DNA of 64,000 bases from Austropuccinia psidii. Lineage: Eukaryota > Basidiomycota > Pucciniomycetes > Pucciniales > Sphaerophragmiaceae. Below, one piece after another: positions 21,955 to 33,599 of the stretch. The stretch is taken from positions 3,472,001 through 3,536,000 of the forward strand of contig JALGQZ010000019.1 of NCBI GenBank assembly GCA_023105745.1. The letters run 5' to 3'. The notes beneath the pieces were generated by a model. It searched no databases. It was not told the DNA's origin and was given only the letters and a program-made list of their open reading frames with translations. The first letter of the stretch is position 1. Each line of letters opens with the position of its first letter. The position numbers and the translations under genes are program-made.

Positions 21955-23639
21955 GGTAAAGCTTTGTCTTTATCAGCATTAAATTTGGCAGATTCAAAGG
22001 CTGTTTCAACTTTAAATCTCCAAGCATCATTTGCCCATTTGTTAATGATTTGGGTTTTCCACCAGGTCCAACTCTGGTGTCCATGTGCTTGTCTTATTTT
22101 GATGTACCATCTGTGAGCTGATTTGGTAAACAAGGTGTTAAATCTTGCTGTTACCAATCTTTCTGGTAATTCAAAATCTTCTTTGATGATGTCAATACCC
22201 CTAATGAATTCCATATGGTCATACTCTCCTTCACCACTGAAGTGAGGCCATTCTTTAAGTTTTGGAACTTTTTTCAAGAGTGCTTGGCCCATTGATGGTT
22301 CCAAGTTATGAAAAGGAGTGGATAATTCATTTTTTAACTGTGAATTATCAGGATCCAATACTTTTGCATTTGGAATTCTTGTGCCCTCATTTTGATTCAG
22401 AGGTGTAGACATTCTTGGTAAGGTGTTCAGTATTTTTTCAATATCATTCATTTCACTGTTGCTACACCTTTGGGAATTTCTGTATTCATGTTGGAAGCTT
22501 TGTATTAAATTTATTACTTCAATTTTATACATGTCTTCTTTATGTGTCAGTTGTTGCCATAACTCTGTCTGTCTTGTATTATCAGCAGTGACTTTATTCA
22601 ATTTCATTGATAATTTTGATACTTCTTCTTGTGAAGCATCAAAACACTTTTTCAAGGCAATGGTATATGTCTTTACTTCAGTAAATGAATTTGAAATGTC
22701 ATCAAGGACTTTCTTGTTATCTGTTTTGATAATATTTATGGCTTGTTTAATTATTGTTTCAATTATGTCATCAATATTGAATTTAAAATATTTATCTTTT
22801 AATTCTTTAATAGTGGCAGATTGTTCATTTATTTTATTGCCAAAAGAATTATCATTATTGGAAATTTTAATTGTTCTTAAAATTTTTTCAAAACACATAA
22901 GTGTTTCATTAATTTGGCACAGACTCAGGTTGTTTGTTTTAATGTTGTTACAAATGGTTTCATTTTTATCAGAAAGATGTTTTTTCACGTCATTTATAGC
23001 ATCATACAACTCTGGGATGGAATCAAATATATCAGAAATCATTTCTGGAATCTTAATCTGGCTTCCTCCTGCTTTTGTAATTCCATCATGGTTCTGGCCA
23101 TCTGAAATACATTTTCCATGGCATCCTGCTGAATCTTTGGGATTCTGTAGCCCTGGCTGTAAGGTTTTGGGGCTGGTGCCTTCCCTTTGCCCTTGTTTGG
23201 AGTTTGTGGCTTTTTTTTCCACATTGGAATTGCTGCTGCTGGCCACTGGGGCTGTTTTTGGCACTGGTTTGGGTGGTGGAGGGTTGTTTTTCCTCCATTC
23301 TAGTGTCAAAAGCATCATGTTTTTCTTCTCCATCAATGGATGCCATCCATTGAGCAATTTGCAAGTGTTGGGATGGCCCAAGAATTTTCTCACAGTTAGG
23401 TAAGAATTCATACAATTCTTCCACAGGTCTGCAAGGATCTGGTACTCCTTGAATTGAAGTGCATTGTTGTATGCACTGTGGCTGGCTTTGTATATGTCCA
23501 CAGAGGCTTGTGGTGGTGGTGTCAGCTCTTTTTGAAGGTAAAATGGTATTATCAGCTTCAGAATGACCCATTTTAGTTGTTTGGAAGTCATCAACTCACC
23601 CTTTTCCTTCTGTACCTGATTGGCCTCTGCCATAATCAC
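21894..23639 (-). pseudogene. Element B ORF1/Gag fusion frame
   Basis: 581 codons. The first part (to about 23215) is the ORF1 frame: WKNCMNSYLTVRKFLGH and NGWHPL match ORF1 of F ([19 protein letters not shown]). At an A8 run (23213-23222) the same reading enters the gag frame: long coiled-coil-like segment (IINEQSATIKELKD, TQLWQ-type), SMGQALLKKVPKLKEW, capsid (PHFSGEGEYDHMEFIRGID, SWTWWKTQIINKWANDAWRF). In E and F these frames are separate, so B probably suffered a homopolymer indel. It ends by frameshift at 21894. Confidence 0.82.
23039..23224 (-). pseudogene. Element B ORF1 C-terminal segment
   Basis: 61 codons in the frame ORF1 would have without the A8-run indel: KGKGKAPAPKPYSQGYRIPK, then DAMENVFQMARTMMELQKQ, then stop. 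E and F end ORF1 with nearly the same motif. It overlaps the gag frame on the same strand. Short, but conserved across families. Confidence 0.6.
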
Positions 23640-23689
23640 GTCTATTACCTTTTTAGGAGCTTCTTGAGGGGTTATAGCTGGCTCCTGAC

Positions 23690-23753
23690 CTGGTTGAAGG
23701 CATAATGATGGTTAAAAAGGCTTAAAATGGTAATTTTACGTCAAAAAACTTAC
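23690..23753 (-). other. Intron 2 of element B
   Basis: The minus strand has donor AATA|GTAAGT at 23753 and acceptor CAACCAG ending at 23690, 64 bp. Splicing joins the first ORF1 block to the block read at 23639 in frame. The retained intron gives a TAA stop and the gag-pol ATG at 23703 (MPSTRSG), which matches the MVHTRNG and MTTRRG starts of F and E. Confidence 0.6.
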
Positions 23754-23951
23754 TATTGGCCAAATTATTAGCTTTCTGAAGGGTATTACTTATGTCCAAG
23801 TTAATCAATTCAGAAGATATTGGTTCAGGTTGGTTATTTTGAGTCAGAATAACAGTCCTATTATGGTCTGAATTAATAGTACTGGCAGGAATGATGCTGG
23901 TGACTGTTGAGGCTGTTTCAATGTTTTGTTGTCTTACCACGTTGTCAGATA
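23754..23951 (-). pseudogene. Element B ORF1 first coding exon
   Basis: Reads SDNVVRQQNIETASTVTSII and on to ANNLAN. It follows an acceptor-like TTAATTTTAG. The expected first bases TG (to complete A|TG) are TA here, so the spliced start codon appears lost by a G-to-A change in this copy. The upstream donor candidate TATAA|GTGAGG at 24028 would give a 77-bp intron 1 (23952-24028). Confidence 0.5.
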
Positions 23952-24156
23952 CTAAAATTAATGAGAAAGCCAATTAATTAAGTAAAAAAAAGGTTATTTC
24001 AAAAAAGAAATAAGAATATAAGCCTCACTTATAATATGAAAAATATTATTTTTTATGGATTTTTTGGATTATAAGTATTTTTTATATGTTTTTAAATTTT
24101 TCAATATAAGAAAAAAGATTTAAAAAGAGTAAAAAAATATGTCACAGGTAAAATAT

Positions 24157-24171
24157 CATGGCTGGGCCCCA
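24157..24171 (-). other. Primer-binding site of element B
   Basis: The minus strand reads TGGGGCCCAGCCATG, two bases after the 5' LTR end. Same position as the sites in C, D, E and F but a different sequence after TGGGG, implying another primer or a diverged site. Confidence 0.7.
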
Positions 24172-24173
24172 AA

Positions 24174-25970
24174 TGTAAGGTGTGGATATGAAAATTTGAT
24201 TAAAAATCAAGTACTTTTCCTGTCCTCAAAATTTGTATAAGGTAAAATTCAATTAAAAATAGTAAGAAATATTATTTTTAAGAGAAAACACGCCAAATTT
24301 ATTGTTTATAACTTTATTAGTATAAAACAGTAATATTATAAAGATTTATTGTTTTACCAACAATAAAAATTTATCCCAAAAATACTCTACAAGAGATATT
24401 TTAAGGCTACAAAAGAAATTTCTTCAAGAGCAATTTCAATTGGAATTAATTGAGCAAAGAACTGCAAGAAATTGATTAAAGAACAAAGTCTTTAAAAAGA
24501 TTATTAAAGAGAAAACACGCCCAAAAGTGACCAGAGTGAATTTGGAAACAAAGTCACAAAGTTTACAGTGATGAAAGAAGCTTTAATTCACTTTTGGGGT
24601 GGTTCAGGGGTAAAAATGATTATAAGAGTTACAAACAATGATTATAATTATTTTTCCACATGGTTAAAAGTATTAAAATAATTTAAAAGTGGTGGTTGGA
24701 ATCTTTTATTGATTGGTTTAACAGTGTTTAAACTAATTATAAAAGGAAAACACTCTAACATGAAGAGAAAAAAGGGGCAAAGAAGACATTCTTTTATAGC
24801 CATCAATTCTCTTACTCCAAAAGTAAAATTTACTCTTTTCAGTCCTTAAAAACAGTCTGACAACAGAAAAACCAAAAAGGGCTGGTTTAAGCCATTTTTA
24901 GCCATTTTAGACCCTTAAATCAGCCATTACTATAGCAATACCAGGCCTAGAGCCTTCAAAACCGTCATGATGTGTGTCACAGACGTAGAAAACAGTTAAA
25001 ACTGTTTTTTATTATGATTGTTTTATCTTAAGGGTAGTTTTACCCTCTTGGCAACAGCCAAAACTACCCCAGTTGGTATCAAAACCTCATCATCAATTGA
25101 GTCCACAGACCCTGTAACTCAATTCCAGGCCAAAAGTGATGAACATTTGCATGAATTTTGAAATCCCACGCCTGTCAGCAAGGAATTTGGGGGTCTAGCT
25201 CCCCCTTAGAGCTGGAGTTCCTTTTCCCCCCCAAATTTAATCTTTCCAATTTATTTTTCCTTTAATTCCTCATCATGTATTATACTTATAATTTACATAT
25301 GTAATTTAATTGAATTGTACAGTACAATACAGTAATAATTCATACCTCATATGTAAATCAAAGTTCACTTATGTAATACACGCGCACATTTTGACATTCC
25401 AATTGAATTCAATTGAAAATACTTCAATTCCTCATAACTTCTAAACTAAACACAACACCTCAATTTTAACACAAAAATTGATGGTTAACACCACATGTGG
25501 TGTGAATTAAATTAAAGTTTTGAGGATTTTCAACTTTTGTATTGAAAATACTAAAAACTTAATTTAAGCTTATATAGAGTTGAGTTACAAGAATTTCACT
25601 CAGGGGTGACCCCACCTGATTTTTTATGAGGAATCCAATGGTGAAATAATTTGTGTATGTTTATTTATTGGATAAAAAGTTATAATAATTTTTATTTCAC
25701 TTTTTTCCAAATTTATTTATTTTTTCACAATTTTGTTAAAATTTCATTTTTACTTAATTTTTTCAAGTATAAATGTAATTTTATAATTCCAAAATTTAAT
25801 GTAATTTTATTTTTAAATTGTAATTAATTTTTTTTTATTTTGAATATAATTTTATATTTATATTTTCATTTTTATTTTAATAATATATATAAATTTATTT
25901 TTTTTATATTTATATGTTAATTTTGTATTTGTGGTCTTCTGGGAATATGAAGTTACCTCTAAGGCTCACA
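24174..25970 (-). repeat. 5' LTR of element B
   Basis: 1797 bp, TGTAAGGTGTGG to AAGGCTCACA. PBS lies to its left and target duplication CTTGC to its right. TATAAAA box on the minus strand at 24792-24798. Otherwise AT-rich with no gene. Confidence 0.95.
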
Positions 25971-26842
25971 CTTGCACTACTAAATTTGACACCTTGTATT
26001 GACATAAGTTTACCTTGCCAATATGGGACAATGGTTTTAAATAATTTTTACAAACACAGGTATAATATGCTCCTGTAACCAAGTTCACTTTTCCTTCTTG
26101 GTATTTTAGCAGGTTTGGTTCTGTAAATTTTGGCATCTTGTATATTTGTCAGGTTTGTGTCAGATGTTCCAACTTGCGGTAAGCTTGAGTTAACATCTAG
26201 TAATTCATATCAATATTATTAATTTGTGCATTAATTATATTAATTTCATCACTTTCAGAATTTTCTGACTCTTCTGTTTCTTTTTCAGAGTCAGATTCCT
26301 CTTCTTTGTCATTATGGTTTTCTGTTTCCACAATTTCATTAATTTTTGCCTTTTTGAGGAAGCTATTGGCTAAGTGTCCAATACATCCACATTTATGGCA
26401 TTTTCTTTGCTCATTATTGTTGGATGGGTTGGGCTTGAAAGCTTCTTTTGATTTATCTTTTTTGATAAATGGCTTATTTGGACTTTTAATGTCCAATTTC
26501 TTCCAAGTTCTGCCAATTTTTGTTCTTGTCACTATATCCTCTAGTGCATTGATATACTCTTCTGTGAAGCATGGTTCTATACACCTGCTTCTTAGGGCAT
26601 GTCCTAGCTCTCCTCCACATTTCTTAAGTATTTTCATGTGCACCATCTTTTGTGACATTTCTGGGTACAATGCATTGAGTCTTTCAACTTGTTTTAAGAA
26701 CCAAGTTAAAGGTTTGTCTTTGTCCGGGTCAAAGAAAGAATTTTAAAATGCATCCTCTATCTTTTACCTCCAGGCATCATTAGCCCACTTAGTGATTATT
26801 TATTGTTTCCACCAAGACCAGGTATTTTTGACATTTGTTTGT
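25971..26842 (-). pseudogene. Element E protease N-part, zinc knuckle and capsid end
   Basis: Continuation of E to the right of B. The protease active site reads V-T-G-A: the catalytic Asp codon is GTT at 26077-26079. A large part of the linker before it is missing relative to F. 157 codons (26197-26670) carry MYPEMSQKMVHMKILKKCGG, KIGRTWKK, a knuckle KCHKCGCIGHLANS with the last Cys changed to Phe, and an acidic tail. Upstream is a TAA in the capsid (about 26744). Cut at 26838-26842 (TTTGT) by element C. Confidence 0.85.
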
Positions 26843-28279
26843 TTGCAGCTGGAGTCTATGTTGAAGCAGTAATTAGGCTATTTACAACTAGAACTATGAC
26901 TGTGACACGTAAAAATAATTTTGAAATAAGAGTTTTTTAATAATATAATAGTTTAAAATATAATAAAAGGGTTCTACTATTGAAAAATAGTGGTGGTGAG
27001 TGCTATTGAGAACCCTGGATGCAGTCTTACCAGTTGGATTACTATAATAAGAACTACAATAATTAAAGTTATAATTATACCCTGATTATTAGCCAAGAGT
27101 AAGACTTTTTTGGACATTTTACTACGTAGGATATTCAAGAGCAGGATGAGGAAACAATTCTGGCTGTGAAAAGCCTCCTTTTTATCCTGAAATGGGGTGG
27201 ATAGGGTGCTAGACCTTTCCATGTTGAGGAAGTGAATATTTTTCACTCTATAGTACTGGCTTGTGGTTTTCAAACAGCCTTTATAACCTGTATTGGGCTC
27301 AGATGTGGCTTTGAAACCAAATCTGGGCAGTTTTCACCAATACAGGGTGAAAGCTTTCATCTGGGGACCTCACAGCCTGATTCTGACGTGTATGACACAT
27401 AGAATGCTGTACAGAAACTGTATGGGACCCCAGTATTGACTGACATATGAGGTATTGAAGTAAAAACAAACTTTTTTGTCTATTTGACACCTCATATTCA
27501 TGGTTATGGGATATTATCCCATGGTCAGGCTGTATATGACAGCAGGTGGGAATCTGACCTTAAAACAGCCATAGCTTTGTCAATTCCTGAGATATCAACC
27601 TCAAAATTGGTTCAGTGTCTAGCTCTGTATGTGCTCTACACAATGGTACCTTATTTGATATGCGTATCATTAAATATGGAAAAGTTATCCCATGTACAAG
27701 ACCTTTGTACATTTGCGTGGTATAGGCAAAAAGCTGTATTGAGCTTATTTGCCCCATAATGTTTTCTCTAGTTGAGCTATGGGGAAATGGATGACACAAT
27801 CAGATAGCCCTGATTGTGCTCTTTCCAAAAAGACCCCACTTCAAGTATCTCACACTAAAACTGTAGAAGTTAGATGAGAGGTGAATGTTTTGTTCACCTT
27901 TATTTGGCCTGAAATTGACCATAACTCCAGTAATATTGTTACTAGCTCAGTTTGGCTGGTACCATTAGATAGCCCTGGCTTGGAGCTTCATTCTGAGTGC
28001 CCATTTGATGTGGTTAAGCCTCTCCTTCTAGATTTTAGATGAGAGGTGAAAATTAAGGTTTATGCTCAGCAATAACTTTGAGCAGGAATAACTTTGTTAT
28101 TTCTTGTCCTATGGTGATGGGACTTATATTTTCAGAAAGAGGTGAGTTTCCTCTTTCATTTAATACCTTTTGAGCTGATTTGGCTCAGCTTCATGTTTTG
28201 GTGGTATCTTGGCTATACCATTGGTTTATGGTATGTTGTCTGTCATTCTTGCGCTCTGGTTTTGAGTCACAGGCTGACA
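26843..28279 (-). repeat. 3' LTR of element C
   Basis: The left end reads TTGCAGCTGG (TGTCAGCTGG in the partner); the right end is CACAGGCTGACA. The minus-strand frame at 27299-27490 repeats the 63-codon frame of the D LTRs. The rest has no gene. Confidence 0.93.
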
Positions 28280-28300
28280 TACCCTCTTCTAAAAAAGGCT
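28280..28300 (-). other. Polypurine tract of element C
   Basis: The minus strand reads TTTTTTAGAAGAGGGTA next to the LTR start TGTCAGCC, matching the D tract. Confidence 0.8.
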
Positions 28301-28302
28301 CA

Positions 28303-28826
28303 TCATTGATGAGACTGTTCAGTCCTCCTAGAGGCCCTGAATCTCCTTAGATGAAGGTTCCCATCTGGTATGGCATCTCCTGCAAACCATTTGTCTTTAT
28401 CAGCTGTTTGGTGTTTGAATCTGACTAAGTATTGTCTTTGATCCTTTCCATTAAGTCTGATCTTTTTGGCCCTGATGATCTTACTCACAGGCCCTGGGGA
28501 GTCCTCCACTTCCACTATATCAGGTGATGTGGGGTTCTTCTTCCTGGAGGGGAATTTATCCTCCTCTGCTTGGAAGTATGGTTTGACCAAACTTACTGGG
28601 AAGACTGGGTGCTTCCTGGAAAATTCCTCTGTAAGTTTGACTTCCACTGCATTCTCTCCTATCAACCTAATGATGGTAAAAGGCCCTACAAAGGAGTCCC
28701 TCATCTTCTTGGGTCCTTTAAGATTATTAAAGTTCAGTGTAGAACCTAGCACCTGGTCCCCTTCCTTAAAGTCAGGTTCCATGTGTATCTTGTCCCACCT
28801 CTGTTTATTATATTCTTTTGCCTCAG
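28303..28826 (-). pseudogene. Element C integrase C-terminus and chromodomain
   Basis: 159 open codons from MEPDFKEGDQVLGSTLNFNN through KHPVFPVSLVKPYFQAEEDKF to the chromodomain-like end (KIIRAKKIRLNGKDQRQYLV, GNLHLRRF). Nearly colinear with D 16480-16951. It lies in a different frame from the core upstream, with the break around 28826, where D reads KCIAEAKEY. Confidence 0.88.
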
Positions 28827-29750
28827 CTATGCATTTGCAGCTGTTTCAAAAGGCCTCTTCCACATATCATGGAAGTCTTTGGCTGTGGGGTGGATGGTCA
28901 GAAGATTCTTCTTCAAGTGATCCACAGGCAACAGGGGATGCCACCCTTTCTCTACCAGTGCAGGTGTTTTTCCTGTGGTAGAGTGCTGACTTGTATCATA
29001 CGCCAGTTGGACAGCTGGTAGAAGGGTAACCCAGTAATGGGTGTATCCTTCATGGTCCTTGTATTCCATGCCATAGGCACAGAACCTTCTAAGGATGTCT
29101 TCCATAGTCTGGCTCATCCTCTCAGCTAGGCCATCTGTTTGGGGATGGTAAGCTGTGGAAAAAGCAATTTTGCTGCCAAGCATGTCATACAAGTTAGTCC
29201 AAAATTCAGATGTGAATTTTGGGTCCCTATCACTAATGATGATTTTAGGGACTCCACAGGTGGATGTGATGTTATTCCAAAATAACAGGGCAGTATCCAT
29301 GTCTGTGTCCTCTTTGTGGCATGGTAGATACCTCATGCTCTTGCTGAACCTATCAACTATGATCAAGCAGGCATTGTGGTTTTTTTTGCCTCCTGGGACA
29401 AGTCCTGTGACCCAGTCCATGTTGATGGTTTCCCATGGGTGTTTGGGTTCTTCTATATGTTGAAGTAACCCATACTTCTTCCCATGTTTCCTATTTTCCT
29501 TTTGGCATATTTCACAAGTGTTGATGTACTCTCCCAACTCTTGTTCCCACTTGGGCCACCAAGCTGTGCTTGCTACCCTCTCTTTGGTCCTGTCTTCACT
29601 CATGTGTCCCATATAGGGGCAGTAATGGCATTCCTGCAGGATCAAGGAGATGTGGTCTCTGTCTACCACTGTGAGTGCACTTGTGTGTTTCTCTCTGTGA
29701 TAGAGCAGGCCATCTATAAGGAAGAACTTGTTATCCTTATAGGTCCTCAA
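28827..29750 (-). pseudogene. Element C integrase zinc finger and catalytic core
   Basis: 307 uninterrupted codons: H2C2 finger ([17 protein letters not shown] ... [14 protein letters not shown]), first Asp in [12 protein letters not shown], second in ISDRDPKF, Glu in [17 protein letters not shown], then [17 protein letters not shown]. Catalytic residues are all present. It ends by frameshift at 28827. Better preserved than in D, which has a stop and a 4-base duplication here. Confidence 0.92.
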
Positions 29751-30233
29751 CCAGGGTTCTTCCAGCTGGGATTCCAGTTCTGGACTCCTGTATTTTTGTT
29801 TCAGGAGTTGTAGTAGTATGTCACACTGTTTGTGTTTGGCATAAGACTTCAGTACTGCACTAAAAAATTCATTGTGCAGTTCAGAGGAACTTATTCACAA
29901 TATGGGAGTTTCTTTCTCCTCTGAATCAGTGTTTCTACTGTCAAGGGTACCACTTTGTGGTGCCCATTCAGAAAATCTAAAGTTCTTCCTCCTATCTACA
30001 TCCATGAAATGGATAGGGATTTTGGCTGCAACTTCAGGGTCATAAGCTGGATTGCTTTTGACATTGTCCAGTGGCCATCTGCTAAGGCCATATGCATTGG
30101 TATAGCTTTTACCCTCCTTGTATATGATGGTCATTTTCCCTCTATACTGCTGGATGGCTGTTTTCCATCTCAGCATGTGTCTATTTGTAGTCTTCATGTT
30201 CAGTAAAGACTTCAAGGCTGTGCAGTCTGTCTA
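29751..30233 (-). pseudogene. Element C RNase H end and linker to integrase
   Basis: The frame at 29895-30215 reads SLLNMKTTNRHMLRWKTAIQ, NAYGLSRWPLDNVKSNPAYD and a linker EWAPQSGTLDSRNTDS. TAG at 30231-30233 replaces the Tyr codon found in D (FEVYTDC). 29751-29894 holds the rest of the linker with at least one stop. Confidence 0.82.
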
Positions 30234-30578
30234 GACTTCAAAGACTGCACCCTCCAGATAATAATGGAGTTTTTCTAGAGCCCAGACCAGAAATAGAAAT
30301 TCAGTCTGGGTGGCCCCATACCTGGCTTCTGAATCTTTCAGCTGCGTTGATATGTAGCAAATTACTCCTTCTCTTGGTTCACCATCCACAATTTGTCTTT
30401 GGTGAAGGGCTTCTCCTAGGCCTTCACTGCATGCTGCATCTATATATAACTTGAGTGGTAGTTCAAAGTCAGGTAAGATGAGCACAGGTGCATTTGTGAG
30501 TTCATATTTGATCCTCCCATATGCATCCCTCCTTTCCTTGGTTATTTCAAAAACTACATCTTTTGAACATAATTTTTA
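30234..30578 (-). pseudogene. Element C RT tether and RNase H start
   Basis: Open codons read LILPDFELPLKLYIDAACSEG, then GVICYISTQLKDSEARYGAT and WALEKLHYYLEGAVFEV. TAA at 30576-30578 stands for a Tyr codon of D. Frame continuous with the thumb block upstream. Confidence 0.85.
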
Positions 30579-31321
30579 TAAACTACTAGTTATGTGTGCA
30601 AAGTTTTTGATGTGGTTTCTATAGTAGCTAGCAAACCCAAGGAAAGATTGCATCTCTTTGATGCTCTTTGGTACTGGTTTTTGTAGTACTGCTGCTACTT
30701 TATTCTGGTCAATTGCCAGACTAAGACCTGAGACTTTATGTCCTAGAGCCAGTAACTCTTGTTGGCCAAAATTGCACTTTCTAAGTGAAATTTTCAGATT
30801 TATGGGTGTGCATTTAATTAGTACTCTGTCTATGTGTTGCACATGGTCTTCCCATGTCTCTGAGTATATAATGATATCATCAATATATACCCCATCCAGC
30901 CTTCCATTATTTCTTCTTGAAATATTGTGTCCATCATCCTTTGGAAATGGGCTGGTGAATTTTTGATGCCAAATGGCATCCTGGTATACTCATATATGCC
31001 CATATGGCATATTATTCTAAGTAATTTCATGGAGTTTGGTTTAACTCCATTTTGGTGGAAGCCTTTCCTACAATCCATTTTGGTTATGTATTTGGCTTTT
31101 GCCAGTTTATCCAAGGCATGAGGTATCCTGGGTATAGGGTACCTGTCTGATTTAGTGTAGTTATTCAGATCTCTGAAATATCCACACAGTCTAGACTTTC
31201 CATCATGCCAGGTGATTAGGACAGGAGTGGTGATTTCCACTATTTCATTATGTCCAATCTTGCTGATGACATCCATATCCAGGAGTTTATTGATATGTTT
31301 CTCAATTTCTTTCCTGGTTTA
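30579..31321 (-). pseudogene. Element C reverse transcriptase
   Basis: Fingers (VLITWHDGKSRLCGYFRDLN), [34 protein letters not shown], thumb (LGHKVSGLSLAIDQNKVAAV) and [15 protein letters not shown] single-base deletion near 30890 falls just before the catalytic YIDD, which is intact in DNA but out of frame with the fingers. TAA at 31319-31321 (Glu in D) precedes it. Confidence 0.9.
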
Positions 31322-31932
31322 CAGGCTTGCTGGATAAGGAGGTCTCCTAAGAATGGGTGGATAAGGCTTTTCCACATCCAGATATAATTCTATATCATGG
31401 CCTTTGATCTTGCCTAATGGTTCTTCACCAATGGCAAATGCTGGTCTGTTCTTTCTCAGCATCTTCAGTAAACTTAGTTTTTGTTTACTGGTGAGGGTAG
31501 TGCTAAACTGTCTCTCTCTGAATTCCTTCAGAAGTTCTTCTAGTGGATCTTGAGAAGATACCTGGTATATATCAAGTGAAAATTTATTTTCCTTCTTAGT
31601 ACCAATGGTGATGTACCTATTTTTACATTGGTAAATGTCTATGCCATACATCTTCTGGTAATCTGTTCCCAGTAAAAACCCTTGGATGTGGGAATCATCA
31701 AGCACTACAAACTCTGGTTTGAGTCTGATATTACCCTTCCTGTGGGGTATAATTATCTCTTTGATAATTGTCCCACTGGAAGTCATCTTCCCTGATGCAC
31801 TTTTAAAGTTCTTTGCCTTAGTGGGAAAGAGCTGTTTTCCCAGTTTGGGAAATGGGTATCCAGATAGTTCCTGGCCACTATGGAACAGTGTGCTCCACTA
31901 TCAATGATCAGTTGATGCTGAGCATTGTCAAT
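31322..31932 (-). pseudogene. Element C protease and protease-RT junction
   Basis: The active site LIIDSGAHCSIVARNYL is at about 31880-31900, followed by a 1-base loss in an A run, then TSSGTIIKEIIIPHRKGN, LLGTDYQKMYGIDIY, and unbroken passage into RT (LTSKQKLSLLKMLRKNRPAF). The protease-RT frame is continuous here, showing that gag-pol is one frame by design and that the break in D is a deletion. A TGA at 31933-31935 precedes. Confidence 0.87.
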
Positions 31933-32413
31933 TCAAACAGTCATATTTGTGGCTGTCCCATGCATAAATGCCATTCCTTTGGTTGGTGTGACCAGGAATG
32001 CTTGTGCATCTTGTGTGTGTTTGCACAAGTTCTTGTTAGCAGTGTCCTGTGGCATGCCAGCTTCCAACTGTATGTCCTGAATTCCTAGTGGGGTTTCCTC
32101 TTTGTATTCCACTAGAAATTCCTCTCTTGGGTCTTGATCATCATCAGATGGTTCTCTGATGGCATCACCCATGGAGTCTGATTCAGAATCCTCTGTTAGA
32201 GATTCTTCTTCTGGGACTTTCTCAATGGCATAGACTTTTTTATTTGCCTTTGGACAGTTGTTGGCATAGTGGTCTGTTGAACCAAAATTATGACAAGAAT
32301 TCCTCTTCTTTGCCACTTCTGCCAATCTTTCTTTGGGTTTTTCTTTAAACTCTACCCTGAAAGGTTGTTTCTCTATGAAACTACTGCTCTTATATGGGGT
32401 GAATTTCCCTATA
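31933..32413 (-). pseudogene. Element C nucleocapsid and acidic linker
   Basis: 130 codons (31933-32325) include a zinc knuckle reading CHNFGSTDHYANNC, in which the second Cys is Phe, an acidic linker (ESDSMGDAIREPSDDDQDP) and TKGMAFMHGTATNM. An extra A in an A run near 32425 shifts the frame relative to capsid. Confidence 0.85.
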
Positions 32414-33067
32414 TTAGTCCTTTTTCCTTATGTCTTGTAAGGTATTGGCAATGTCATCTAGAGTGCAATTTTGGTTGCATCTGCATTTTACTGCATGCTC
32501 TAATTCTCCTGGCAGTTGTGTCAGAAGCTTGTGATTCCTCATTTGAATGTTCATCTGAGGATCAATGGCTTTATTTTTTTTGGACTGTCTGAGACACCAC
32601 TCATATGAATCTTTGTCCACTGAGTATTTTTCATTTCCAAATGACATTGTCTTCTGCCATATCCAAGTTCCATTACTGTACTTTTGGATGATTTGACTCT
32701 TCCACCATGACAAGTTTCTTCTGCCATGGATTTCTTTCATTTCTGTGTACCATATACTAGCATGACCTTTAAATGCAGTATTCAATCTAGCAGTAATCCA
32801 GTAGTCTGGTATGCTTTGTACATCAATGAAGAGTCCATCAATATAATCTAAGAGTTCCATATGATCATATTCTCCTGATCCAGAGAATTTGGGCCAGCTT
32901 GAGGCCTCAGGAAGCTGTTTCAAGCCTTCCTTCTCTGAATAAGACATTCCATCTCCATCCTGGTATTGTGATGGAGATCTTGCCTTGTTCATCAACATGG
33001 CATCTGGTTTGATGTCATCTGGCTGATATGGATTCTCCATAACTTGGCCTTGTGGTTGGGGCTTCAA
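32414..33067 (-). pseudogene. Element C capsid
   Basis: 217 codons: NPYQPDDIKPDAMLMNKARS, WPKFSGSGEYDHMELLDYID, NLSWWKSQIIQKYSNGTWIW, YEWCLRQSKKNKAIDPQMN, CRCNQNCTLDDIANTLQDIR. Colinear with D 12187-12830. It ends by a +1 indel. Confidence 0.88.
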
Positions 33068-33599
33068 GCTATGATAGGCATTAAATAATTTGTTAATGTC
33101 TTGGTCCAGACAATCCCTTTCCCTTTTTCTGTGGTGTTTTCTTCAAAAACTAGATTCAGTCTTTTGTTTGTTTCTTAAGAGGCTTTGCTCATTTGAGCAT
33201 ATCCTTCTTGAAGATTCTTAACTATCTGTTCAAAGGAGGTTTGTGTTTTTCTCATCCTCTCTTGGCCAGCTTCAATTTCTGCAAACTGCTTTGCAGATTG
33301 TTCAGCATATTGGGACATTTGTAACCACAATGTATCACTGTTGATGTTACTCTCAGATGTGACAGTGTTATGTTCAGTCTGAGTGGGGGTAATGTTTCTA
33401 TTACTAGGACTACTGATTCTGGAGTGATTTACAACTACTTCTGGTTCTTGTGCACTTCTTTTACCAAATACAACAGCTTCTGAATCATGGGGGCTGACTC
33501 TTTCCTCCTCTGGTTGAAGGAGGTTTTGTTCTTGACCATGTTTCCTTGTCTTCTCCTAGAAACTTCCTAGAATTGTGAAGAATGGTGACTCTTGTCCAC
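33068..33599 (-). pseudogene. Element C gag N-terminal coiled-coil region
   Basis: Corresponds to D 11740-12186 (SEQFAEI-type heptad-rich segment). In the gag frame it carries stops, for example TAA for the Glu codon after KAS (near 33180), and small indels. No usable frame remains. Confidence 0.7.

Larger units (their letters stand above)
6332..25970 (-). mobile_element. Ty3/gypsy element B (minus strand) carrying element D
   Basis: LTRs at 6332-8160 and 24174-25970, flanked by a perfect CTTGC duplication (6327-6331 and 25971-25975) inside the protease gene of E. The minus-strand interior runs PBS, ORF1/gag, protease, RT, RNase H, integrase, PPT. Element D sits in the integrase (8710-18414). 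Without D, B is about 9.93 kb. Same family as G1 and G2. Inactive because of an integrase deletion, frameshifts and stops. Confidence 0.95.

Noticed and set aside
22423..23403. 326-codon plus-strand frame
   Set aside because: Antisense to the coiled-coil part of B gag; composition (Phe/Leu/Ser-rich) is what the reverse of Lys/Glu/Asn-rich coding gives. No domain.
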